Shown here: positions 10,338 to 17,753 of the stretch, one piece after another
How positions within the stretch are numbered: position 1 is the stretch's first letter
Layout: every line of letters begins with the position of its first letter
Assembly: GCF_006539165.1 (NCBI RefSeq)
Contig: NZ_BJMM01000007.1
Coordinates: 310,001-374,000 of the forward strand
Reading direction: 5' to 3'
Length of the DNA stretch: 64,000 nt
DNA from: Streptomyces cacaoi
GTDB lineage: Bacteria; Actinomycetota; Actinomycetes; Streptomycetales; Streptomycetaceae
Notes under the pieces: generated by a model
What the model was told of the DNA's origin: nothing
The model's input: the letters and a program-made list of their open reading frames with translations, nothing else
Database searches by the model: none
Program-made: the position numbers and the translations under genes

Positions 10338-11402
10338 TCACCCCCTCCCCCTCCGAACCCCCCGCCGCAGCGCCGCCCACACCACCACCGCCCCGGCGAA
10401 CGTCGCCCCGGCGAGCAGCAGGTTGCTGTGCCCGTCCTCGCCCTCACCCGCCCCGCGGCCCCCCTTATCGTCGCTGCCGTCGCTGCCGGCACTCCCGTCG
10501 CCGCCGCCTCCGCCGCCCTCCCGCGCGGACGACGGCAGCGCGGAGCCCGACAGTTCGACGGGCTCGACCTCGCTGGCCCGGCCTTCCGAGCCGAACAGCA
10601 CGGTCCGGCCGTCCGGTGCGAACGTCACCGATTCGCCCTGGCGCTGCAACGGCACCGGCACCGAGCCGAGGCGTTCGATTCCGCCGTCTCCTCCGCTCTT
10701 CCAGCGGTAGGCGGTCGCGCTGAAGTACGCGCGCAGCACGAGCCGGGTCCCGTCCGGCGAGAAGGCGCCGTCCGTGGCCTCGAAGTCGACTCCGGCGATC
10801 CGCCGGAAGGTGTTGACGCCGGACGCGGTCAGCTTCCGCGGGCCGGCGTACAGCCCGCCCTTGCCTTTGCTGCTCTTGCTGGCGATGTAGACGCGTCCCG
10901 TCTTCGGGTGCACCATCAGCGACTCGGCGTTCCGCGGCCCGCCCTCGTAGCGGACGGTGTAGCGGGTGGGCGTGACGGTCGTGTCCCGCAGCTTCTCCGG
11001 TTCCGGGAACCGGTAGATCCACACCTCGGGCCAGGTGCCGTCGAGGTTGTCCCCGATGTCGCCGACGTAGACGTCGCCGTCCGGGCCGACGGAGACGGCC
11101 TCGACGTCGCGCGGGTCGATGCCGCGCAGGGTGACGGTGGCGACCGTCTTTCCCGTGCGGCCGTCGACGGCGTAGACGTAGGGGCCGTCGTCGGAGTCGT
11201 TGTGCGTCCAGTAGATGTTCTTGTGGGCCCGGCTCGCGGCGAGGCCGCTCGACTCGGTGATCCGTGGGTCCTCGATGGTGAACTTCTCGGGGCTCTTCGC
11301 CCCGGCCGCCGCGACGGCCGGCCCGGCGCCCTGGGCCAGGATCACCCCGCCGAACAGCACCGCACCGACTCCCGCCCCGACAGCACGCGCACGCACAGAC
11401 AT
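10338..11402 (-). CDS. Secreted, membrane-anchored beta-propeller-like protein
   Basis: The 354-residue product has a Sec signal peptide (RARAVGAGVGAVLFGGVILA, cleavage near AVAAAG) and a repeat-containing extracellular domain resembling WD40/YncE-type propellers (DGDVYVGDIGDN, HPKTGRVYIASKSSKG, SPDGTRLVLRAY, APDGRTVLFGSEG). A Ser/Gly-rich linker and a C-terminal membrane segment with an RRGVRRGRG tail follow. It is therefore probably anchored on the outer face of the membrane. No catalytic motif is visible and its function is unknown. The ATG at 11402 was chosen; a GTG three codons upstream with GGAG 4 nt before it is an alternative. It is divergent from the SGNH hydrolase gene. Confidence 0.78.
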   Translation of the reverse strand: MSVRARAVGAGVGAVLFGGVILAQGAGPAVAAAGAKSPEKFTIEDPRITESSGLAASRAHKNIYWTHNDSDDGPYVYAVDGRTGKTVATVTLRGIDPRDVEAVSVGPDGDVYVGDIGDNLDGTWPEVWIYRFPEPEKLRDTTVTPTRYTVRYEGGPRNAESLMVHPKTGRVYIASKSSKGKGGLYAGPRKLTASGVNTFRRIAGVDFEATDGAFSPDGTRLVLRAYFSATAYRWKSGGDGGIERLGSVPVPLQRQGESVTFAPDGRTVLFGSEGRASEVEPVELSGSALPSSAREGGGGGGDGSAGSDGSDDKGGRGAGEGEDGHSNLLLAGATFAGAVVVWAALRRGVRRGRG

Positions 11403-11475
11403 GCGCACCAGTCTCCAGCATCGAAGGTGGCCCCGGTCACGGTGCCGCCGCACCATGATCGAGCAGGATGTGCGG

Positions 11476-12360
11476 ATGCGCTTCCTGCTCGTCGGCGACT
11501 CCATGACGATCGGCGCCGCCGGCGACTTCACCTGGCGGTACCGCCTCTGGCAGCACCTGACCCGCACACTCACACCCCCGGCCCCGACGACGGCCGTTCA
11601 GCAGCCCACCGGCGCAGAGCCCACCGACGGGCAACGGGCAAGCCCCCGGTCCACCGGCCCCCGGTTCGTCGGCCCCCGTACGGCTCTGCACGAGGGGTCG
11701 CACGTCTACGCCGGTCCGGACTTTCCGCCGCACGCCCGTGCCCATCTGGCCGGCTGGGGCGAGGGCTGGCTGCACATGGCGCCGCTCGTCGGGGAGGCCG
11801 TCGGCCGGTATGCGCCGGATGTGCTGCTCGTCGCGCTCGGCCTCATAGATCTGGGGTTCTACACGGATCCGGAGCAGACCCTGGAGAACGTCGAGCGGTT
11901 CCTCGACGGTGTGGTGGAGGCGCGTCCCGGGACGGCGGCCGTGCTGCTGCCCGTCGTGCCCAACGTCCGCGCGGCGCACGACGCCGCCTTCGCCGAGGCG
12001 TGCGCCCGCTTCAACACCCTGCTGGAGAAGACCGTCGCCGAGCGGTCCGGGCCGCGCTCGCCGCTGCTGTGCGCCTCGCCCCCGCCCGACTGGACGCTCA
12101 CCCGCGACACCTACGACGGCACACACCCCTCCCCCGAGGGCGAGCACCGGATCGCCGCGGCCTTCGCGCAGGCCCTGCACCAGGGCTGGGGCGTGGGCGG
12201 CCGGTACGCACGCGACGGCGGCCGGCCGCGAGCCGGGGAGGACAGTGCCCCCACGGCGCGCCGGGGAGGGCAGCGCCCCGGAAACGCCGCGAGCGCCCCG
12301 CCCGGCTCTTCCGAACCGGGAAACGGAGCGCTCGCGATCCCCCCGACTAATGCACTTTGA
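11476..12360 (+). CDS. SGNH/GDSL-type hydrolase
   Basis: This 294-residue esterase-like protein has block I FLLVGDSMTIG with the nucleophile Ser near residue 9. Block V is DGTHPSPEGEHRIA near residue 213, giving the Asp-x-x-His pair. There is no signal peptide, so it is likely cytoplasmic; the substrate is unknown. The ATG at 11476 has AGGA 7 nt upstream; an in-frame ATG at 11455 is an alternative. The last 55 residues are a disordered Gly/Arg/Ala-rich tail outside the hydrolase domain. Its stop codon lies inside the promoter region of the next gene. Confidence 0.85.
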   Translation: MRFLLVGDSMTIGAAGDFTWRYRLWQHLTRTLTPPAPTTAVQQPTGAEPTDGQRASPRSTGPRFVGPRTALHEGSHVYAGPDFPPHARAHLAGWGEGWLHMAPLVGEAVGRYAPDVLLVALGLIDLGFYTDPEQTLENVERFLDGVVEARPGTAAVLLPVVPNVRAAHDAAFAEACARFNTLLEKTVAERSGPRSPLLCASPPPDWTLTRDTYDGTHPSPEGEHRIAAAFAQALHQGWGVGGRYARDGGRPRAGEDSAPTARRGGQRPGNAASAPPGSSEPGNGALAIPPTNAL

Positions 12361-12387
12361 CGCGCACTAACTGAGTGGGACACTAAC
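12346..12387 (+). promoter_or_regulatory. Promoter and direct repeats upstream of a tetR gene
   Basis: TTGACG at 12357-12362 is a good -35 and overlaps the stop codon of the preceding gene. CACTAAC occurs at 12365-12371 and again at 12381-12387, 16 bp apart, with a related GACTAATG at 12345-12352. The second copy sits where the -10 would be. These repeats are a plausible autoregulatory operator. Confidence 0.4.
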
Positions 12388-12419
12388 CGGAACGTAAGCC
12401 TCTACGCAACGCTGAGCCC

Positions 12420-13031
12420 ATGACACAACCACGCCCGCACGGTTCCGTACGCCCCGGCGGACGCACGGCCCGCACCCGAATCGCCGTACTGGCAGCAGTT
12501 CTTGAGGAGCTGGAACACGACGAGTTCGCCCGGCTCACGGTCGAGAGAATCGCCCGCAGATCCGGGGTGCACGCGGCCACGATCCGGCGGCGCTGGCAGA
12601 CCGTCGAGGGCGTCCTGTGCGATCTGCTGGCCGAGCGCAGCCGGACCACCATCCCGGTGCCGGACACCGGAGCGTTCCGTTCCGATCTGCGTGCGCTCGC
12701 CGAGTCCATCGCCGCCTTCCACGGCGTCCCGCGCAACGAGCACCTCCTCTCCTCCGTCGTCGCGGCGGCCGCCCGGGACCCGCGTGCCGACACCGTGCTG
12801 CGCGAGGCGTTCGGGGAGCGGCTGCGGTACGTCTCGACGCTCGTGCAGCGCGCGGTGGAGCGCGGTGAGCTGCCCCCGGAGACGGACGGCGAGGAGGTCA
12901 TCGCCGCGCTGGGCGCACCGCTCTACTACCGGCTCCTGATCGTCCGCCGTCCCCTCGACGACCAGCTCGTCCACACCGCGGCCGAGGCGGCCTACCACGC
13001 GGCGGTCGCCGGCGTCTTCACCCGCGCGTGA
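12420..13031 (+). CDS. TetR-family transcriptional regulator
   Basis: This 203-residue protein has an N-terminal TetR-type helix-turn-helix near residues 25-65 (LTVERIARRSGVHAATIRRRW) and a TetR_C_11-like ligand domain (LREAFGERLRYVSTLVQRAVERGEL). It follows the SGNH hydrolase gene by 60 nt. Because a promoter-like sequence and direct repeats fall in that gap, it is probably transcribed on its own. The regulated genes are unknown; the aldo/keto reductase 115 nt downstream has its own promoter. Confidence 0.88.
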   Translation: MTQPRPHGSVRPGGRTARTRIAVLAAVLEELEHDEFARLTVERIARRSGVHAATIRRRWQTVEGVLCDLLAERSRTTIPVPDTGAFRSDLRALAESIAAFHGVPRNEHLLSSVVAAAARDPRADTVLREAFGERLRYVSTLVQRAVERGELPPETDGEEVIAALGAPLYYRLLIVRRPLDDQLVHTAAEAAYHAAVAGVFTRA

Positions 13032-13109
13032 TCCGCCCGCCGGGGCGGAACACGGGGCGGCCGGGCCGACCGAGGCGGCGGGAGCGGCGGGCACGACCTC
13101 CCCGCGCCC

Positions 13110-13140
13110 TTGCTTCGAGCGCACTCCAAGTGCCTAGCGT
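13110..13140 (+). promoter_or_regulatory. MerR-type promoter of the aldo/keto reductase gene
   Basis: TTGCTT (13110-13115) and TAGCGT (13135-13140) are separated by 19 bp, the over-long spacing typical of MerR-activated promoters. Between them is the near-palindrome CTTCGAG-CGCA-CTCCAAG, with one mismatch, matching the well-known MerR operator form (CTTcGAG..CTCgAAG). The -10 ends 6 nt before the ATG, so the transcript would be leaderless. No merR gene is present nearby. Confidence 0.6.
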
Positions 13141-13146
13141 GACCGC

Positions 13147-14145
13147 ATGGAGTACACACAGCTCGGACGTACGGGACTCAAGGTCAGCAGGCTCGTCCTC
13201 GGAACGATGAACTTCGGGCCGCAGACGGGCGAGGCGGACAGCCACTCGATCATGGACGCGGCCCTCGAAGCGGGCGTCAACTTCTTCGACACGGCCAACG
13301 TCTACGGCTGGGGCGCCGAGAAGGGGCGTACCGAGGAGATCCTCGGCAGCTGGTTCGCGCAGGGCGGCGGCCGGCGCGACAAGGTGGTCCTCGCCACCAA
13401 GGTGTACGGGAACATGGCCGCGGACGGTGAGAGCGTCTGGCCCAATCACGACAAGCTCTCCGCGCTGAACATCCGGCGGTCCGTCGAGGCCAGCCTGCGC
13501 CGGCTGCGGACCGACCACATCGACCTGTACCAGTTCCACCACGTCGACCGTGCGACGCCGTGGGAGGAGATCTGGCAGGCCATCGACGTCCTGGTGCAGC
13601 AGGGCAAGGTCCTCTACGCCGGCTCCAGCAACCACGCCGGCTGGCACATCGCCCGGGCCAACGAGACGGCCGCCCGCCGCGGCTCCCTCGGCCTCGTCAG
13701 CGAGCAGTGCCTGTACAACCTGGCCGAGCGCCGCGCCGAGATGGAGGTCATCCCGGCGGCCGAGGCGTACGGGCTCGGGGTCATCCCCTGGTCACCGCTG
13801 CACGGGGGCCTGCTGGGCGGGGCCGTCCGCAAGGCACGCGAGGGCGGTGCCGGGCGCACCGGCTCGGGCCGGGCGGCGGACGCGCTCGCCGATCCCGCGG
13901 TGCGCGAGCGCATCGAGTCCTACGAGAAGCTGGCGGCCGAGAGGGGCATGGAGCCCGGCGAGGTCGCGCTGGCCTGGCTGCTCACCCGGCCCGGGGTGAC
14001 GGGCCCGATCGTCGGCCCCCGCACCGAGGACCAGCTCACCTCGGCACTGCACGCCGTCGGGCTGCGCCTCGACCCGGAGCTGCTCACGGCGCTCGACGGG
14101 CTCTTCCCCGGGACGGGTCCGTCCCCGGAGTCCTTCGCCTGGTGA
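13147..14145 (+). CDS. Aldo/keto reductase
   Basis: This 332-residue NADPH-dependent TIM-barrel reductase of the YajO/Gfo-type aldo/keto reductase group has the catalytic tetrad Asp48, Tyr53 (FFDTANVYGWG), Lys85 (LATKVYGN) and His131 (YQFHHVD). The nucleotide-binding end is VTGPIVGPRTEDQL. It probably reduces reactive aldehydes or ketones. The MerR-type promoter just upstream suggests induction by an electrophile or redox signal. It is monocistronic. Confidence 0.92.
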   Translation: MEYTQLGRTGLKVSRLVLGTMNFGPQTGEADSHSIMDAALEAGVNFFDTANVYGWGAEKGRTEEILGSWFAQGGGRRDKVVLATKVYGNMAADGESVWPNHDKLSALNIRRSVEASLRRLRTDHIDLYQFHHVDRATPWEEIWQAIDVLVQQGKVLYAGSSNHAGWHIARANETAARRGSLGLVSEQCLYNLAERRAEMEVIPAAEAYGLGVIPWSPLHGGLLGGAVRKAREGGAGRTGSGRAADALADPAVRERIESYEKLAAERGMEPGEVALAWLLTRPGVTGPIVGPRTEDQLTSALHAVGLRLDPELLTALDGLFPGTGPSPESFAW

Positions 14146-14188
14146 GACGGCGGGCGCCCGGGCGGGCCGGCGTGCGTCGCCGGTCCGC

Positions 14189-14281
14189 TCAGTGCCCGCC
14201 CAGCGCCGAGGCCACCACGACCACGACGAAGAGGAGCACGAGCCCCCCGGTGACGATCCGGATCCTGGTCTTCGCATTCAC
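14189..14281 (-). CDS. Small single-pass membrane protein, 30 residues
   Basis: The frame GTG (14281) to TGA (14189) encodes a short basic head, NAKTRIRI, then a continuous hydrophobic helix (LVLLFVVVVVASALG) and a Gly-Gly-His end. The hexamer TACCGT (14289-14294, minus strand) lies 7 nt before the GTG, so a leaderless mRNA is predicted. The charge bias gives an N-in orientation. The function is unknown. Support comes from membrane-protein composition, promoter spacing and a resemblance, from memory, to short proteins annotated in other Streptomyces. No experiment is implied. Confidence 0.6.
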   Translation of the reverse strand: MNAKTRIRIVTGGLVLLFVVVVVASALGGH

Positions 14282-14389
14282 GCCCAATACGGTAGACCGG
14301 CCGCACCGGGCCACGTCGCCCACCCCCTGCTCCGAGGGCCCCGGCAGCCCCGTCGGCTCCGGCCGCATCAGCGCGCCCGGCCTGCTTCA

Positions 14390-14512
14390 ACCTGTGCGAC
14401 CGGCACGACCTGCACGACCTCACAGCCTGCTCGGCCTGCACAGCCTGCTCGGCCTGCTCGGCCTGTGCAGCCGGTGCAGCCGGTGCAGCCGGTGCAGCCG
14501 GTGCGGCAAGGT
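14390..14512. repeat. Tandem repeats rich in GCCTGCTCG and GCCGGTGCA
   Basis: The first part (about 14390-14465) repeats CTGCTCGGC and CTGCACAGC-like 12-bp units. The second part (about 14468-14505) contains four copies of the 9-mer GCCGGTGCA. The array ends at the stop codon of the ThpR gene, in the gap between two minus-strand genes. Confidence 0.75.
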
Positions 14513-15085
14513 TCAGCCCTCCAGGGCCCACCGCTCCAGCGCCTCGTAGCGGGGCCGCGCTCCGGGCACCCCGCCGGGAGGCGGCACGCTGTGCACGAGC
14601 ACCAGCTCCCCGGCCGTCCACAACGAGCCCTGGAAGCGCTGGAGTTCGTCCACGTAGGGCCGCAGATCGACGAGGCCGCGGGAGCGCGCCACCGTCAGGT
14701 GCGGCCGGAAGCGGGGGCGGTCCTCCTCGGGGACGAGCCCGGCCCGGCGGCCGGCGGCGGTCGCCGAGCGGGCCAGCCGCATCAGCCCGGTCCGCCCGCT
14801 GTCCGGCGCGAGCCCGGCCCACAGGGCGCGGTCGCCGAAGCGTCCGCCGCCGCCCAGGCGCAGGGGCACGGGCGCGCAGCGGCGGGCGGCGCGGGCGAGC
14901 CGGGCGGTGAGGTCGGCCGTCTCCTCCTCGTCCGCCTCGCCGTAGAAGGCGAGGGTGAAGTGCCAGGTGTCGCGGCCGGTCCAGCGCAGGGCCTCGGCCC
15001 CGGGCAGGCGCCCGAGCGGGACGAGCGCGTGGGCGAGTTCCCCCACGGCGTCCGACGGCGGGAACACGGCCGCGAACAGTCTCAT
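14513..15085 (-). CDS. thpR: RNA 2',3'-cyclic phosphodiesterase (2'-5' RNA ligase family)
   Basis: This 190-residue member of the 2H phosphoesterase superfamily carries both histidine motifs: HFTL at residues 42-45 and HLTV at 129-132. The N-terminal MRLFAAVFPP is also characteristic. ThpR proteins open 2',3'-cyclic phosphates at RNA ends; the physiological RNA is uncertain. It lies 82 nt downstream of the MFS gene on the same strand and could be read through from it. Confidence 0.93.
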   Translation of the reverse strand: MRLFAAVFPPSDAVGELAHALVPLGRLPGAEALRWTGRDTWHFTLAFYGEADEEETADLTARLARAARRCAPVPLRLGGGGRFGDRALWAGLAPDSGRTGLMRLARSATAAGRRAGLVPEEDRPRFRPHLTVARSRGLVDLRPYVDELQRFQGSLWTAGELVLVHSVPPPGGVPGARPRYEALERWALEG

Positions 15086-15167
15086 GGGGGCACCTTCTCA
15101 AAGGCACGCGGCGGGGCGCCCGGCGCCGTGTCCGGCCCTTCGCGGCCGTCCGGCGCCGGGCCCCGGC

Positions 15168-16736
15168 TCACGCGGGCTCGGGCACGGGCTTGTCGGCCTC
15201 GGCGGCGCCGCGGGTCGGCACGAACCGGACGTGCGGCCGGCCCCGGTGCAGGTCGATGGCGGGGCGCAGGCCCGCCAGCCGGGCCAGTACGGCGGCGACG
15301 GCGACGGCGGCGAGCGCCGAGATCAACCCGCCGGACAGGAAGCCGGCCCGGGAGCCGCAGGTGTCGGTGATCCAGCCGGTGACGGGCCCGCCGATCGGGG
15401 TGCCGCCGACGAAGACCATCATGAACAGGCTCATGACCCGCCCGCGCATCTCCGGGTCGGAGGCCATCTGGACACTGGAGTTGGCGGTGACGTTGAACGT
15501 CAGGCCGGCCAGTCCGATCGGCGCCATGAGGGCGGCGAACAGCCAGAACGAGGGGGACAGCGCGGCTGCGATCTCCAGCACGCCGAAGACCAGCGCGGCG
15601 CCCACCATCAGCCGCATCCGCGAGTGCCCGCGGCGCGCGGCCAGCAGCGCACCGGCGACGGAGCCGACGGCCATCAGGAAGTTGAGCGTGCCGTAGGTGC
15701 CGGGTCCGGCGTCGTAGACGTCGCTGGTGAAGGCGGTCAGCCAGATCGGGAAGTTGAAGCCGAAGGTCCCGATGAAGCCCACGAGGACGATGGGCCACAG
15801 CAGTTCGGGATGTCCGCGCACATAGCGCAGCCCCTCGCGCAGCTGCCCCTTGCCGCGTTCGACGCGCTTGGCCGGGTACAGCTCGGCGGAGCGCATCAGC
15901 AGCAGCCCGGCGATGGGCGCGGCGAAGGACAGCCCGTTGAGCAGGAACGCCCAGCCGCCGCCGACGGCCGAGATCAGCACCCCGGCGACGGCGGGGCCGA
16001 CGAGCCGGGCGCTCTGGAAGTTCGCCGAGTTGAGGGAGACGGCGTTGCGGATCTGCGCGGGGCCGACCATCTCGGAGACGAAGGTCTGCCGCGTCGGGTT
16101 GTCGACGACGGTGACGAGGCCCAGCACGAAGGCGAGCGCGTACACGTGCGCGACCTGCACCTGGCCGCTGAGCGTGAGCGCGGCCAGCACCAGGCCGGTG
16201 ACGCCCATGGCTCCCTGGGTGACGAGGAGCAGCTTGCGCTTGGAGCAGCGGTCGGCGATGACACCGCCGTACAGCCCGAACAGCAGCATCGGCAGGAACT
16301 GGAGTGCGGTGGTGACGCCGACGGCCGTGGAGGAGCCGGTGAGGCTGTGCACCAGCCAGTCCTGGGCGATGCGCTGCATCCAGGTGCCGGTGTTGGAGAC
16401 GACCTGACCCATCGCGAACAGCCGGTAGTTGCGTATCCGCAACGAGCTGAACATCGAGGTCCTGGCGCCCTTTTCGCCCCGGGAGCCCTTCCCGGCCGGA
16501 GCGTCCTTCCCGGCGGGTGAGTCCTTCCCGGCCGGGGTGTCCTTCTCGTCCGGGGTTTCCGGGGGGTTCTTATCGTCGCGGACGGAACCGGTGTCCGGGC
16601 CGTCCGGCTCGGCAGGAGGCGGGGTGGGTGCGGCGGGGGCGCCGGGCGCCGGGCCGCGGGTCTGGTGGGGGATGCGGGAAGTGGAATCGGTCGGGGATGG
16701 TGCGGGTGCGGAGTCTGCTCCGTTGCCCGTACTCAC
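15168..16736 (-). CDS. MFS transporter
   Basis: This 522-residue major-facilitator exporter of the MFS_3 (enterobactin-exporter-like) group has about 12 membrane segments beginning near residue 95 (SLRIRNYRLFAMGQVVSNTGTWMQ), the loop GGVIADRCSKRKLL between segments 2 and 3, and DPEMRGRVMSLFMMVFVGGTP in the second half. Ahead of the membrane part is a 90-residue hydrophilic leader with repeated GKD units (PAGKDSPAGKDAPAGKG) coded by roughly 18-bp DNA repeats at about 16483-16554. It is preceded by marR with a 36-nt gap, so the two form an operon. The substrate is unknown but probably a drug or siderophore-like compound. Confidence 0.9.
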   Translation of the reverse strand: MSTGNGADSAPAPSPTDSTSRIPHQTRGPAPGAPAAPTPPPAEPDGPDTGSVRDDKNPPETPDEKDTPAGKDSPAGKDAPAGKGSRGEKGARTSMFSSLRIRNYRLFAMGQVVSNTGTWMQRIAQDWLVHSLTGSSTAVGVTTALQFLPMLLFGLYGGVIADRCSKRKLLLVTQGAMGVTGLVLAALTLSGQVQVAHVYALAFVLGLVTVVDNPTRQTFVSEMVGPAQIRNAVSLNSANFQSARLVGPAVAGVLISAVGGGWAFLLNGLSFAAPIAGLLLMRSAELYPAKRVERGKGQLREGLRYVRGHPELLWPIVLVGFIGTFGFNFPIWLTAFTSDVYDAGPGTYGTLNFLMAVGSVAGALLAARRGHSRMRLMVGAALVFGVLEIAAALSPSFWLFAALMAPIGLAGLTFNVTANSSVQMASDPEMRGRVMSLFMMVFVGGTPIGGPVTGWITDTCGSRAGFLSGGLISALAAVAVAAVLARLAGLRPAIDLHRGRPHVRFVPTRGAAEADKPVPEPA

Positions 16737-16772
16737 GTGGGGGTTCGCCTCCTGCCTGCTCGGTCGTGCTCC

Positions 16773-17360
16773 TTACAAGTGCGCCAGCTTCTCCAGCACG
16801 GGCGCCGCGGCGCGCAGCGTCGCCCGCTCGTCCTCGTCCAGCGAGGCGAACAGCTCGGCCAGCCATGCGCTCCGCTTGGTGCGCGCGGCGGCGAGCATCG
16901 ATTCGGCCTGCTCGGTGCGGTTGACCACCTTCTGCCGGCGGTCCTCCGGGTGCGGATCCAGCCGCACCAGCCCCTTGGCCTCCAGCATGGCGACGATGCG
17001 GGTCATCGACGGCGGCTGCACATGTTCCTTGCGGGCCAGTTCGCTGGGGGTGGCGCTGCCGCAGCGGGCGAGGGTGCCGAGCACGGACATCTCCGTGGGG
17101 CTCAGCGATTCGTCGACCCGCTGGTGCTTCAGCCGCCGCGACAACCGCATCACGGAGGACCGCAGCGCGTTGACGGCCGCCTGGTCGGCTCCGCTCACGC
17201 CGCCGTCGGCGCCGATGCCGCTGTCGTCCGCGGGGTCGCCGGGCGCCCCGTGCGCACCGGCGGGATCGGACGCGCCGGGCGTCCCGGTCTCGCCGGTGGT
17301 GTCTGCGGCACCCTGCGGGGGCCCGCCCGCCGAAGGCGGAGGGGAGAGCTGTTCCGACAT
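16773..17360 (-). CDS. MarR-family transcriptional regulator
   Basis: This 195-residue protein has a winged helix near residues 85-150 (LSPTEMSVLGTLARCGSATPSEL, VQPPSMTRIVAMLEAKGLV, DPEDRRQKVVNRT). The first 60 residues are a disordered Gly/Ala/Pro/Asp leader not usual for the family. It is the first gene of a marR-MFS operon. The TAAGCT hexamer 7 nt before the ATG predicts a leaderless mRNA, and a small inverted repeat overlaps that hexamer, which fits autorepression released by a MarR ligand. Confidence 0.9.
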   Translation of the reverse strand: MSEQLSPPPSAGGPPQGAADTTGETGTPGASDPAGAHGAPGDPADDSGIGADGGVSGADQAAVNALRSSVMRLSRRLKHQRVDESLSPTEMSVLGTLARCGSATPSELARKEHVQPPSMTRIVAMLEAKGLVRLDPHPEDRRQKVVNRTEQAESMLAAARTKRSAWLAELFASLDEDERATLRAAAPVLEKLAHL

Positions 17361-17364
17361 AGTC

Positions 17365-17375
17365 GTTAGCTTAAC
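17365..17375 (-). promoter_or_regulatory. Putative MarR operator overlapping the -10 of marR
   Basis: GTTAGCTTAAC has GTTA/TAAC arms and contains the minus-strand -10 TAAGCT (17368-17373), 7 nt from the marR ATG. A related half site, GCCTAAC, lies at 17386-17392. Confidence 0.4.
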
Positions 17376-17487
17376 TCATTACTGCGCCTAACTACTACCG
17401 GAATTCGGGGTCGGACCTCACACGTTCGGGTGAGACCTGCCACATTTCGCGGACAGCGGTCGGGGGCGCCCCGCGACGGTGGTTCGT

Positions 17488-17712
17488 ATGACCATCCCGA
17501 CGAGCCACGGCCGGCACGGCGGCCGCCCGGATTCCCAGGTGCTGAGCCTGCGCGTGGAGACGGAGCTCTTCGACCGCATCAGCGCGCACGCCGCAAAACG
17601 CGGAATGAGCGTCCAGGACTATGTCGTCCGGACGCTCATTCGCGAGGATTTCGACGAGCGGTTCCAGTCCGCCGTCGACGAGACGGAACGCTTCTACGGC
17701 CGCTCGGCCTGA
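17488..17712 (+). CDS. Small ribbon-helix-helix-like protein
   Basis: The 74-residue product has a core, QVLSLRVETELFDRISAHAA followed by KRGMSVQDYVVRTLIREDF, that matches the strand-helix-helix pattern of Arc/CopG-type DNA-binding proteins. The ATG at 17488 was chosen; a GTG three codons upstream is in frame. No ribosome site is obvious. It is divergent from marR and has no toxin-like partner next to it, so it may be a stand-alone regulator. A GC-rich hairpin follows it. Confidence 0.72.
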   Translation: MTIPTSHGRHGGRPDSQVLSLRVETELFDRISAHAAKRGMSVQDYVVRTLIREDFDERFQSAVDETERFYGRSA

Positions 17713-17719
17713 GGCTTCC

Positions 17720-17739
17720 GCGGGGCCGCACGGCCCCGC
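17720..17739. terminator. Hairpin between convergent genes
   Basis: GCGGGGCCG (17720-17728) pairs with CGGCCCCGC (17731-17739). It lies between the small RHH gene and the purine permease gene, which end towards each other. Confidence 0.6.
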
Positions 17740-17753
17740 CGGCCCGCCACCGG

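Noticed and set aside
11437..12180. Minus-strand frame opposite the SGNH hydrolase gene
   Set aside because: It has no recognisable motif, and the plus strand has both SGNH catalytic blocks and a ribosome site.
17479..17712. RHH-like protein as an antitoxin
   Set aside because: No small toxin-like gene overlaps or adjoins it on the same strand; the next gene is a convergent permease.
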